This document shows, piece after piece, positions 12,401 through 22,700 of a stretch of DNA of 64,000 nucleotides (position 1 is its first letter; every line of letters starts with the position of its first letter). A program made the position numbers and the translations under genes. The notes beneath the pieces were generated by a model, which worked only from the letters and a program-made list of their open reading frames with translations, ran no database searches and was not told where the DNA came from. This DNA is from Arthrobotrys musiformis (lineage: Eukaryota; Ascomycota; Orbiliomycetes; Orbiliales; Orbiliaceae). The stretch is taken from the NCBI GenBank assembly GCA_036971715.1, contig JAVHJL010000009.1, positions 1,674,001 through 1,738,000 of the forward strand, written 5' to 3'.

Positions 12401-12462
12401 CGGCATTTGCAAAGGAGTTTTTATCCATCATTCCACCTGACTTTAGCGCTGCTTCCACCTAG
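9462..12462 (+). CDS. DUF7580-like domain fused to a C-terminal PNP/UDP-phosphorylase domain
   Basis: Three exons: 9462-9791, 9873-10357, 10467-12462; introns of 81 and 109 bases; 936 residues. Residues about 1-270 are helical and divergent. Residues about 270-545 match my knowledge of the fungal DUF7580 domain (KRILAVVLAHLMLQLCDGPW, HKYPLILDFARLLVEIELGE). Residues 626-931 are a complete nucleoside-phosphorylase fold: FKIAIVCPTAVELAPIVAML, GLLVGMGGGIP, GDVVVSKP, VDMETAG and LIIRGISDYADSHKTKKWQ, all hallmark positions of the fungal NLR-type PNP. No STAND NTPase and no ankyrin, WD or TPR repeats are present, so it would be a minimal two-module protein. In fungi such PNP domains occur on NLR-like receptors and are thought to act on nucleosides or nucleotides; the substrate here is unknown. 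The second donor (GTCAGT) is weaker than the others, so that junction is less certain. Confidence 0.85.
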
Positions 12463-13017
12463 TTTTCCTTTTTTTTATTTTTTATAGCCTATCCAGCGCC
12501 CCATTGATAGTATTGGTATTAGAAGTAGGTACTCAGGTATAGAGCGTGTGGACGAAATGTAATCGATGAAGCATTCTACATTCATCGCGTATACCAGAGC
12601 TGCTACCGTTTGTAATTTATGAGACAAGATTCTGTCCGTAGCTACGCCTGGCGTCTGTGTCTAAGCCATGCGGGAAATCAGGGGGGTCAGCAGGTTGTGG
12701 GTGCGAAGTACGTAGTGCAGGTCCTTTTGGGTTTCAGCTCAGCTGCGAAAATGAATATAAAAATATTTCATGAGTCCTGACCCAGCCCTGAACACTCTCT
12801 CTGTTCCACCAACCTTCCATCAACAACCTTCATCGCCTTCGCCACCACAGCCGTCATCAGCCGTCACCACCATCATCCAGTATCCATCCGTGCAGGTATG
12901 ATAGCCCTCCCTCCAACCGCCTCTAGCCGCCCAGCCATGGTGACACTAATATAACAAGGCAGTTGCATATAACTTCCACAAAGGTACCCTCGAGCCACAG
13001 AGGCTCTGCTTGGGCAA
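12463..13017. other. Intergenic and 5' leader of the HEPN-like gene
   Basis: Contains pyrimidine-rich leader sequence (about 12790-12890) and a plausible 5'-UTR intron, 12896-12958 (GTATGA..CACTAAT..CAAG), ending 59 bases before the ATG at 13018. No other gene seen. Confidence 0.5.
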
Positions 13018-15036
13018 ATGGCTTCTCGGCCCACAACATCCATCCCGCCAGTGGTGCAGTCTAAGCCCATATTTTCAGGGACCACTGTGGCTCTGTCGCA
13101 AGTAGAAACCCTCATCTTCACGGAGTTCAAACAACTCCTTCTATCAAGCCGGTTCAACTTCGGACCCCTTCCATCTCGTCGAAGGCGTTTGATTTCTGCT
13201 TTTGAGAGTCCCCCCAATGTCCCCAATGTCCTTTCCTTCTGCTCTCGGCACAAGCTCCTCCAGAGTAGTGTTTCGGAGTCATTGGTGACACTGGTGGACA
13301 AAATAACATCCGGTGCCCTTGGCAGGCTGGGTACGTTCGTTGCACCTGTGCAATTCTCTGCATCTTCTGAGCCTGCGAATCATGATCATGTCGACGATGG
13401 TCAAATCCGCTCAGCAGAGCGGGTCGATAGCGACGAAGAAATGCTTGATGCACCGGCCGCAAAGAACTCTTCTACTCCGAGCAAATCGGATCAGGACCAG
13501 AATACTGACCAGTCTCCGAGTCAAAGAGTTGGCTCCAGGGTTCTAGGGAGACAGATTGAGGTAGTGCAGTCGCCTGTCACACCTCTGAAGGAGGCTCCCC
13601 AGAGCCTTGAAGGCAATGCGTCAAGGCTATCCGTACCATCACAACGTGTTGATATGGAAGACTACAACAGAATCCCTTCCTATACACCTCTCCCCGTTCT
13701 CATTGGTGGTACTGCCCTAGAGGTAAACGGAGGTTCTCCGTTTAGCTCTAGGTCCCCAGCGGAGAGAAAGAGTAAAAAGAAGGCTGTTTTAAAGGAAATA
13801 CAGGGAGTCAATGCTGCAACAAGCCCACCCCAGCCCCTGGTTAGCTTGACCAAGAGGAAAACGAGAAGGGGGAGGGGGGGCAAACGGAGAGCGCTCCAGG
13901 CCCTGGTTACTGCTCTTTCCACGGCAAAGACCAAAAAAAAGATAGAAGTCCTTCCTAAACACCAGGAGCTTCCACAGAATACCATTGTCCAGAAGCCAGA
14001 GGTACTGACTACTCCGCTCAGCACGGTAAAAACTAACTCAACAATCACCCCTTCTTTGCCACTTCGTCCAGATTCCGTCGCCCTGGGTCCAACAGCCTCA
14101 CCGGGTACTATACCCAGCCATCAAGGCCTCCATTCCAAGGCAAACCTCGAAACTACCCCAAGTATGCCGAAAAAGGCCCTACTCCCGGCGAAACCGTTTT
14201 CAACGACCGCCACCAAGCCAATCGTTGTCGCAGCCAACCCATCACTTCCAAGGCCGCCCCAAACATCTCAAGCTATGACTGTATCCCAGACTGTCGAATC
14301 TATCATAAATCAAAACTTCCCCTCGCTCCACCAGATATTCCTGCCCTATCCTGTCCAATTCGTTGTTTTGACGGAAACACAGTACGTTCTAGAGTGCGTG
14401 TGCCACGGGTTTGCCAAGAAATGGCTTCCACATCTCACTTCAACTGCTCAATTTCTTTACCCAGAATCCGCAGAGCTGAGCCTGTGGATCAGAACCATAT
14501 CAATTCCATCTAATTTTGCCATGATCCCAGCTAAAGCTCTTGATGTCAAATTTCTCAGCGAAACATCTAGAGGGCATAACGCGAGAAGATTCTTAGACCA
14601 GAGCGCTCAACCACTCGTCCGTCTGAGGAACCAAGCTGTTCATCGGCATAACATCGAGTGTGGCCAGTTGAATCGGATATTGCAAGTCGCAATTGATCTG
14701 GCTAACTTTCTCAAAGCCCCTGCCGAAGCCAAATACCTGAAAAAAGTTCGGGAGAAGCAGGATGGTCTAGCTACCAGCTTGAAGAAGCAATTGGGCGAGA
14801 TAAGAGCAGATATCAGAATGGCATTGACGTCTCTATATTTTGACAAACGCCAATCAGCTGGGTGGAGCGACTCCGTGGTTAAAATAGGTTTGGAGAGGAC
14901 GAATAAGGCGACAGAAAGCATCAAGTTGACCCTTGACGAGGTGAGGGCCCTAAAGCATATACAGTCGCCCCGCAAAGAAAAGAACCAAGAGCCAGACGAC
15001 ATTCCGATGGATATTAGTGATGGATCTGACGAATAA
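13018..15036 (+). CDS. Large protein with disordered middle and C-terminal HEPN-like RNxxxH motif
   Basis: Single exon of 672 residues. Residues about 1-110 form a short helical region. Residues about 110-410 are Ser/Thr/Pro/Lys-rich and look disordered, with a strongly basic patch (KRKTRRGRGGKRRAL, near residues 280-295) that could bind nucleic acid or be a nuclear signal. Residues about 415-655 look helical and contain VRLRNQAVHRHN: Arg537-Asn538-x3-His542, the form of the R-x4-6-H motif of HEPN ribonucleases. A helix typical of fungal proteins with LRNxAVHR follows (LNRILQVAIDLANFL). The end is a coiled-coil-like Lys/Glu segment and an acidic tail. HEPN membership rests on motif and helix pattern, not on a profile search. 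It lies 555 bases downstream of the PNP gene on the same strand. Confidence 0.8.
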   Translation: MASRPTTSIPPVVQSKPIFSGTTVALSQVETLIFTEFKQLLLSSRFNFGPLPSRRRRLISAFESPPNVPNVLSFCSRHKLLQSSVSESLVTLVDKITSGALGRLGTFVAPVQFSASSEPANHDHVDDGQIRSAERVDSDEEMLDAPAAKNSSTPSKSDQDQNTDQSPSQRVGSRVLGRQIEVVQSPVTPLKEAPQSLEGNASRLSVPSQRVDMEDYNRIPSYTPLPVLIGGTALEVNGGSPFSSRSPAERKSKKKAVLKEIQGVNAATSPPQPLVSLTKRKTRRGRGGKRRALQALVTALSTAKTKKKIEVLPKHQELPQNTIVQKPEVLTTPLSTVKTNSTITPSLPLRPDSVALGPTASPGTIPSHQGLHSKANLETTPSMPKKALLPAKPFSTTATKPIVVAANPSLPRPPQTSQAMTVSQTVESIINQNFPSLHQIFLPYPVQFVVLTETQYVLECVCHGFAKKWLPHLTSTAQFLYPESAELSLWIRTISIPSNFAMIPAKALDVKFLSETSRGHNARRFLDQSAQPLVRLRNQAVHRHNIECGQLNRILQVAIDLANFLKAPAEAKYLKKVREKQDGLATSLKKQLGEIRADIRMALTSLYFDKRQSAGWSDSVVKIGLERTNKATESIKLTLDEVRALKHIQSPRKEKNQEPDDIPMDISDGSDE

Positions 15037-15160
15037 TCACAAATTTACAACTTTCGCAAACATTGAATCCCCATACTCCTCAAACCGTTCTTCGTTCTCA
15101 ATGGTGAGTAGCGCATAGGTGTTGAAAATGTTGGAGTTTCATACGCTAACCAAACGTAGC

Positions 15161-15180
15161 GATTCCCAAATTTGGGAATC
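15161..15180. repeat. Perfect 20-base palindrome
   Basis: GATTCCCAAATTTGGGAATC equals its own reverse complement. It lies 125 bases after the HEPN-like stop codon and 714 bases before the heat-shock gene start. It could be a dimeric transcription-factor site or form a hairpin in a 3'-UTR; which one is not known. Confidence 0.95.
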
Positions 15181-15444
15181 TTCGACAGCATTATTTTCAG
15201 CTTGGAATCTTTTCTTTGTCCCGCTTTTTGCACAGTGAATCCATGGTCGTCAAGTTCTTTTCGTTGGAGGTCACTAGCACATTGATTTCTGATGCGGCTT
15301 ACACTCCTATCTGTATTTCCAATCCTCCGAATAATATGGTTCGGGATGACTAATTGTCATCGAAAATTCCCTCCCAAGTATTTAGCCTGATAGGGAATAG
15401 TACGTTCCTAATAAGGAATATATGGCTTCCGTATTTGGAGGTTT

Positions 15445-15457
15445 TTCTCGAACCTTC
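15445..15457 (+). promoter_or_regulatory. Heat-shock element (TTC-nn-GAA-nn-TTC)
   Basis: TTCTCGAACCTTC is a perfect three-unit alternating HSE, the recognised binding pattern of trimeric Hsf1. More TTC units follow downstream (CATTCTCC, ACTTCTCG) at near-regular spacing. It lies 170 bases before the TATA box of the small heat-shock gene. Confidence 0.85.
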
Positions 15458-15626
15458 TCCAGCATTCTCCCAACTTCTCGCAACACCTTTTCTAATGACT
15501 GTGTTTCATTTCACATAAGCGCGATGCATTTCTAATAGCGAGTCAATAGCTGATTGACGAGCGTCGTAATCGTTTAACGCGTAACCTGGCGACTTCGAGG
15601 GTTTTCTAGTTTACGGGCTCGATGTG

Positions 15627-15634
15627 TATATAAA
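15627..15634 (+). promoter_or_regulatory. TATA box of the small heat-shock gene
   Basis: TATATAAA, 260 bases before the ATG at 15894. The intervening sequence is AT- and pyrimidine-rich, fitting a roughly 230-base 5'-UTR rich in CAATC motifs. Confidence 0.8.
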
Positions 15635-15893
15635 CGACAGAATCCAGCCTCGTTAGACTCGAAATCTTTTTTTTCAGCATCATTCACACATCATTCAATT
15701 CACTCTTGAGCATCTTCAATCGATACCATCTTCAATCAATATCACCTTCAATCCTCTTTAATTATATCTATTACGATACCGAATTCAGTATCTACATCTA
15801 ATAAATAAGCCCATCAAGGATCTTAATCTAAGACTTGCCAAAATACTCTTCTTAAACCATATCACAAACCCTCAAAAAAGAAAATCAATCAAC

Positions 15894-16766
15894 ATGCCTT
15901 TCGTCCGCTTCCAGCCAGTCTCCTTCCAGGCCCCAACTGCCGACCCATTCGTTGACTTTTTGGCCGCTGCACTAGCTGCAGAGAACGCTCCATCTCGCTG
16001 CCATCCTAAGTCCAACAAGTCGGCAGCGTGCACACCTGCTCAATGTCAAACCCGCTCTTGTGCTCCTCGCCAAACCCGCGTCGTGAAGCGTCAGTACATC
16101 ACTCCCAAATTTGATGTCTCCGAGACTGCAGACGCCTATATTCTTGAAGGTGAACTCCCAGGAGTCTCCAACAAGGCCTCCATCTCCGTTGACTTTGACG
16201 ATGCCCAAACCATTGTAATCAAAGGTGAAATCAACCGTGTGAAGCGACAATTTGCCAAGGCTGAGGAGCATCAAGAGTTGACCGAGGAAGCCCTCCAGGC
16301 TTCTGCCGCCGCTCAAGAAGCCGCCACTATTACCACTACCGACGGCGAGACTGTTGTTTATGATGACGCTGCTTCTGTATCCAGCGGAAGCTCGAAGCCA
16401 AAGGCCGCAACCGTCGAAGATGACGTTGACGAGTCGGAAACTGCCTCCAATGCCTCGTTCGAAGTCGTCGATGGGCCCCTCCTAACCAAGGCTGATAAGG
16501 GCAAGGCCCCAGCTAGAGACGCCGATGTCGAAATGACTGAAGCCGCCGAAAAGCCCGCCGAGCCAGCCACCGAAACCAAGGAAAAGAAGCAAGAGAGGAC
16601 TGCTAAGTACTGGATTGCTGAACGACCAATCGGTATCTTCGAGAGGAAGTTCAAGTTCGAAGGACTTATCGACCAGGATAACGTCCGCGCCTTCCTCGAG
16701 AACGGTATCTTGACTATTGTTGTCCCCAAGAGGGAGGCCTTCGTCAGGAGTGTCTTTATTAACTAA
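15894..16766 (+). CDS. Small heat-shock protein (Hsp20/alpha-crystallin) with long acidic insertion
   Basis: Single exon of 290 residues. The alpha-crystallin domain is split. Its first half is YITPKFDVSETADAYILEGE through IVIKGEINRVKRQF (residues about 67-117). Its second half is YWIAERPIGIFERKFKF through FLENGILTIVVPKR (about 236-283), with the diagnostic A/G-x-L-x-NGILTI-type strand. Between them lie about 118 low-complexity residues rich in Ala, Glu, Thr and Lys. Fungal Hsp30-type proteins carry an insertion at this place, but this one is long. The N-terminus has an unusual Cys-containing segment (CTPAQCQTRSCAP). It would act as an ATP-independent holdase in the cytosol. The HSE and TATA box upstream indicate heat induction through Hsf1. 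Confidence 0.92.
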   Translation: MPFVRFQPVSFQAPTADPFVDFLAAALAAENAPSRCHPKSNKSAACTPAQCQTRSCAPRQTRVVKRQYITPKFDVSETADAYILEGELPGVSNKASISVDFDDAQTIVIKGEINRVKRQFAKAEEHQELTEEALQASAAAQEAATITTTDGETVVYDDAASVSSGSSKPKAATVEDDVDESETASNASFEVVDGPLLTKADKGKAPARDADVEMTEAAEKPAEPATETKEKKQERTAKYWIAERPIGIFERKFKFEGLIDQDNVRAFLENGILTIVVPKREAFVRSVFIN

Positions 16767-19700
16767 GATACTCTTCTGAACCTAAACAAAGTTATTCATT
16801 TTCGCATCATTTAATGTTCCTTTTTGAAGCCCGGAATCTCTACTTTCATTATATACCTTTTTGCATGATTTTTTTTGGACTTTGTGTTAGCCCGGGTTGG
16901 AAGTAGGGATACCATGATGCATAGCATATGGCGTTTATTTCTTCGGAGCCTGTTTGGATTATTCTGTCGCCCTACCATATATACACCACCATACTAGCTA
17001 GTATATTCTGTTTGACTTTTGTTACATGCGCATGTACGCCTAATTTTATCGGTTCGAATCGAATATGAACTTTTTGATATCAATTACCTTCTGAGTGCCT
17101 TGTTCTAAATCGTAGTTTAAGATATGAGTGGCAACCTAATGCTCGTAGTGTAAGTCATCGATTGAAGCGCCGTGACAGAGGAGCCTATAGAAATTATACT
17201 AAACATTCATGTTAAGGTAGGAACTATTTGTAGATGGATTCTGTAACCTGCAGAGCGTAAGATGTAGAAGGCATAGAACCCACCAGCAGTGGATTAACTA
17301 GTATCCCCTGTCAATTTCAATACAAAGACCGACACCGCCTGTGGAAGGGTATCTCGGAAATCCGCACTATACGTGATACTCTAGCTTACTCGACGAAAGG
17401 AGGAAGGTTATTACCACGATGCCATTAGAGTCGGGTTATTGGATAACCGTTCTTACAGGAGACAGAAGATCTGACCGAACAGAAATCCGATATGTTAACT
17501 CCAGGTACAGAAGTCCGAATTATTGCTCCGAATATGTACAGCTATTACCATTGAAACCATGCATAATCCGAAGACAAGATATCGTTCCTTCCATATCGAT
17601 TCTCAAACTCCGAATCTACGGATGAACTCCAAAAGAAAAGAGAACTAAAATCCGAACATTTACTGCAAAGATATGTTCATTTGGTTCTCGGCTTTTTTAA
17701 CAATCGGTTGAATAGACTCGCCGGTGCAACGGATTTTATGTCAGACGATCATTGCATATATTCGCATATAATTGTCGGCGAATGTATAATAACAGACATA
17801 TATACATAAAAGTGCGGCGATGCGGCACTAGGAACGAAGATGGTGGAATGATAATGACGGCCCGAAAATATTAAATGTTTAAATCGGGAAATGGGCCCAT
17901 GGGATTGTGAGCCGAATGCATGGAAGACCGGCTCAACGATATTCCTCATAAGGATATAAGAAACTTCGGGATAATTGCAGCCCGTGATATCGTGATGTCT
18001 TACGGAGCTTAGTCAATGGCCATGCGATTTGCTAGACAACGATATTGTAATGCAAGAAATCAAATCCTCACAAGTTGCGAACTGCGATATTGATATCCGA
18101 AAATACACTTCAAACATGCAAGAAATAGATATCTCCATTGTGGATTAGTAGGCATATCGAACCCTGTTTTCGTCGGTACGGTTCAACATGCTGTTGTACA
18201 ACCCGAGCTATTGACCATGATCAATCGATATCGACGCGACTGGTCGTGTTACTAACCAATTGGCCGACCAATGAATAGTCCGTACAGCCGAATATTCGGC
18301 CTCCTTTCTCTCAAATTACGAGGAATTTGCACTTTAGCCCGAGCTAACGAGTCTTGTAACAGAACTAGTGCTGCAATATAAACGTTAAAACTCAAAAGAT
18401 CTGGTGGTTAAGTCCGTCAAAAGGTCCATGCATCTCGGCCCAACACAAGCCCGTTTTCTACAATTGCAACACGTCGTCGAGCTCTCTCGTTAAAACCTTC
18501 CACTCTCAACAACCTCGCTATCCAGATCGAGTCTAACGTTCCAGCTGCAAATGTAGGTCGCATTTTCAGGAGCTGGGAAATGATGCCGTTTAACTAGCCC
18601 GCATGCAGTGCGGAGGTCGATCTTTTCAACGGTTCTTTGTTCGTCCGGAATAACTCCCGGAAGCTCCAAAAAAATGAGCTTAAATCCGTTCGCTTCTTGA
18701 CAACTGGTGCCAGGAACAGCTGCCGCAAGCAATCTCAATAACGAAGAAGGTAAGGGCAGGCAAGGCTAAAGGTTCTAGGCCAGGCTGCTAATCGCCAATC
18801 GTCGAGTTGGGGGGGTTTTTTTTGTGCGGGCGCAATTCCGTCACTCCTAAAATATTTTCCACTTCGGCTCTAGGAGCTGGTTCACAAGCCCTGTGGGACC
18901 TCGACGCCGTGATCGGTGTAATTTCGGTCGCATGGCTTTCGGAGTTTGTGTTCCATACTTTTTCTTTTGCTTTCCGAAAATTCAATCATATTGCATTGCA
19001 TCGGAGGAAAAGATGTATCATGTGGAGAATTTGAAGGCTAAAGTCATGATCTCAAGGTCTAGAGCTCTCCGTCTGTGATATTTTCGTAACATTGCAGCGC
19101 GCTGGCTTGCTGCTGTGGAATGTGGCTTGCTCACAAGAACACAAATTGTGCGTCGCACGCAACTAGTTAAAAGATGCAAGCCTCTATAATTTTTCCCTGG
19201 ACCGTGGAAGGAAATACCGAAATTCCAACCGCATACGGGTTTTCCGAATGTTGGTTCCGGTTGGGAAGTTAGAATGGCACAGCTGGGCTGGTGATATATC
19301 GATATGGCATGCATACTAAACACCTTCATGTAGATATTGATTGATCCAGGTGATCTCGAAATGTATTTTTCTATGTCCAATCTAAACTAGTTGGGTACCA
19401 AAGGACTCCGTCAAGAGAATCCACTCCAATTTGATGTATGAGGCTAGGACCAAGAATCTCTGGTTAGTTAGTGGAGTTGAATGTGGGGCTGTTAACTATA
19501 AACTCGTTAGTGAGGCTTCAATGATCCCTGGAATCGAATCTATGGAGCACCCCCAAATACATCATAATCACTCCCACAAATAACGCCCGATTCGCCAATC
19601 CCGAAGCCGCTATTCGTTCTGTTTTTTACCCGAATCTTAATTCCAGTCGTCTTGCGAAAGAGTTTCCCCGAGGCAAGGAGATAACGCCGAAGTCAACTAT

Positions 19701-22700
19701 GAACGAATGGAGAATACAGGCGCATACATACATACATGCATACATGCAGACACGCTAAAGGCTTGTGATCATGTATCTGTGCCGCATAATAATTCCCATC
19801 CAATCACAAACGAACCAGGCCTCTCGATATCGATAGCTTCAGTCTAACAAGACCCATGAGTTCCCTTCGAGTTACATAACCGGACGCCGTGTGATATAGA
19901 TCTCCATTTCGCGATCTACGTAGCATCAAGCTCCAGCATCGTGGGTGGGTACGGCATCGACTGTGCCCCAAGGAAACGCACGTAAGCAAGGAGAAAGGTT
20001 TGATTACAATTGCGCCTCTAGTTTTAAATTTGCGCCGTGACATCGTAGGCTACTACGACACCAAATTAATGGAGACTATGGATCTTGCGCAGCTGCACGT
20101 ATTACATTGTAATAGCACCTTGCGTCCAGCTCGAATACACAAGTCCGTTTTGGAGATTTATGCTGGCTAGATCTTCCAGCGGGCCATGTTTTGAATTTAT
20201 ATGCCTTGGCAATGCCGCATCATGGAGTTAAAGTTCGGCGCTCTCGAGTTCGGAGAGACTGAAGCCATAATACCCGTCGTGAAGTACGGAAATAAGTGCT
20301 CGGGTCTATATTTTTGAGAATTATACGTCGTTCGGATAGTCTTTGGCCGTCTTATTCCCGTATTTTCGAGGTTCTAGAACGGCCTGTGGGTCTGTATTGA
20401 TAGAATTTGGGAGGACTTAAGTGCTGCTCATGCGTCAACTCTGCAGTCGGGTGGACTATTGTGCCCTGAGTACCGAATGAGATTCTAAACTCCTTGAAGA
20501 CTGACAAAAACGCATTTTCGGGGATTGAGCTGCTATCTCCAGGCCCTCGGAGGGTTTGACGAAGCCATTGCCGTCTTAATACCGCGACATACGTTGAGAA
20601 TCTATAGTTCACACTTTGGTACTTCCGTAGAGCCTGCAGGAATTAAGCGTTTTTCGCAAAGTTAAGAAACACATTACACCGAGGATTTTAAAAGACCGCA
20701 GACTAAAAGTCAGGAAATGTAATATCCGTTCGTTCGGGCCGTCCATGTGGCCGGTTTATTCCCGGTATCTTTGTCTCTAATATCCCCAAGGAGGTCTAGT
20801 AATATATCGTTAGTTATTTCTAGATCGATCTACGTCGATGAAGTAGATCTGTTAGTCCATATAGTTATATCACCGTGTAATATATGGTGCCATCAAGGTC
20901 CCAAGCGCACGGAAGCCTAGCCGAATAGAACGTCCGAAATGCGATGATATCAACAACCGCATTCGATAGTACCTACATTCATACGTTGGAGACGAATACA
21001 TAGGCCAGCATGATATCTCTACAATTCAAAGAATGTGCCCTTGAACTTGCGACAACCGGGACTCACATACCTAGTAGAGCTGTATCCATTCGGGTCACGT
21101 TTTCTTCGAGATGTTAACCGGTTACTCAAAACAAATAAAGGAAGAATATATGAGCCAGTAGAAACTCTATCGCGATAGAAGTTCCATGTAATTCTATTTT
21201 AACGCCGCTCGGAGCTCTATTCATCCATAGCCGGGGTTCCTGATCGTCCGTATCTCACACCTATGTCCGAAGCGGCCCATATCCACCAAAAGTCAACCGG
21301 TTCCGATTGTCAAAATTCACAAACGCCGTACTAGAGCCACCCCAATGACTTCATATCTCCAAATGTTCCTAAACCGAGAGGAGATATCTAGATCCGCCTC
21401 TATGCTACAAAATAATCGGGTCCGATTGTCCAGTATATCCGAACTTAAGATTCCAACGGCCGTAGGAGATCGATTGTCAGAGCCATAATTAACATAAATA
21501 ACACCCTGCTGAAGAACGTTATTCTATCCCCCCGGTTTCATTGCGCCGATTTCACTTTATCCCCGCTTCATTATTCTTCACCTTGGCGTCGTACTACATG
21601 TCGGACACTAGCACTCCCAGGTCCATGGATCCAGATACGAGACACGCCGACAACATACATTCACGTGCACAAAACATGTAAAGCGATCGATCAACTCAGC
21701 ACTGGGTGAAGTGGGGATTCTTCTCCTAGAGGTAGAATGCCAACAATCTTTCTGCCCGCGACAGCGGATTTATTGATTTATGGGTTTGAATTTCGAATAT
21801 TGGCTCGGACTTGAGGCGTCTGGTCGCAGAATATGAGTACTTAAAATGCAACAAGGGCATATGCGTTGCAGCTGAGGTGCTGGACAATTGTGGATACGTT
21901 GGTTATTCAAGGGTTGATGGGTTTCGCATATACAAGGGCCGGCAGTATCTGCGGCAGTCCAACATGCACATGCTAACCTCTCCAGGCAGACTTCAAATTT
22001 TGACTATATGGTCCAGGCGGTGCTCCAAAAACACCTGCCTCAATACACACCTATGGTACTGTACAGATGCACTACCGCAACGATCAATCGTTACATCTAA
22101 AGGGGTGCATCGGCCAACTGTCTTACATTTGCATCGATCTTTAGAATTCAAATTTCCTAGAGTGGATGCCGACGCGTTCAAGGGTATGAAGTACAGTTCA
22201 CTGGTTGCATACGTACAATTCCGGTCTCTAACGGGCAAGACTGGAGGAAACTGCTCCTGCACAGATCATGGGGGCTCCCCAGAGCGGCTTGTCGAGGAAG
22301 CTTCAATCAATCAATGGAATTTCAGCACTAGCGCGAGGACCTTCGAATCCTCCACCGACGCGATAGGCAACTGTTAGGCGAGCCACAAGTTATTGATACA
22401 AAACACTTCGGATACCCCGCACCAAAGGCGGAAGGAGCTTTTACCGACGTCGACCCAGTCTTAGGTTGCAAACAAGCAGGAATATCCCTCCCCGCACCGC
22501 TGTTTAAAAACCAATGACAAATCCATCGAGGCTTGAGTATCCAACTGCGTGATCGTGTGTATAGCCTTAATACGCCTTGATATAGGTACATACTTCTGGA
22601 ATACGAGGCTATCCCTGTAGACTAGATCGATCGATCGACCACCATTGATTGCGCAGAAAAGGGAGATGGCGTTATGCATGGTGTAAAATTCGGAGACCAT

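Noticed and set aside
21811..22377. 188-codon plus-strand ORF in the gene desert
   Set aside because: Starts at a non-ATG codon, mixed basic/Cys composition without a pattern, no splice or promoter support.
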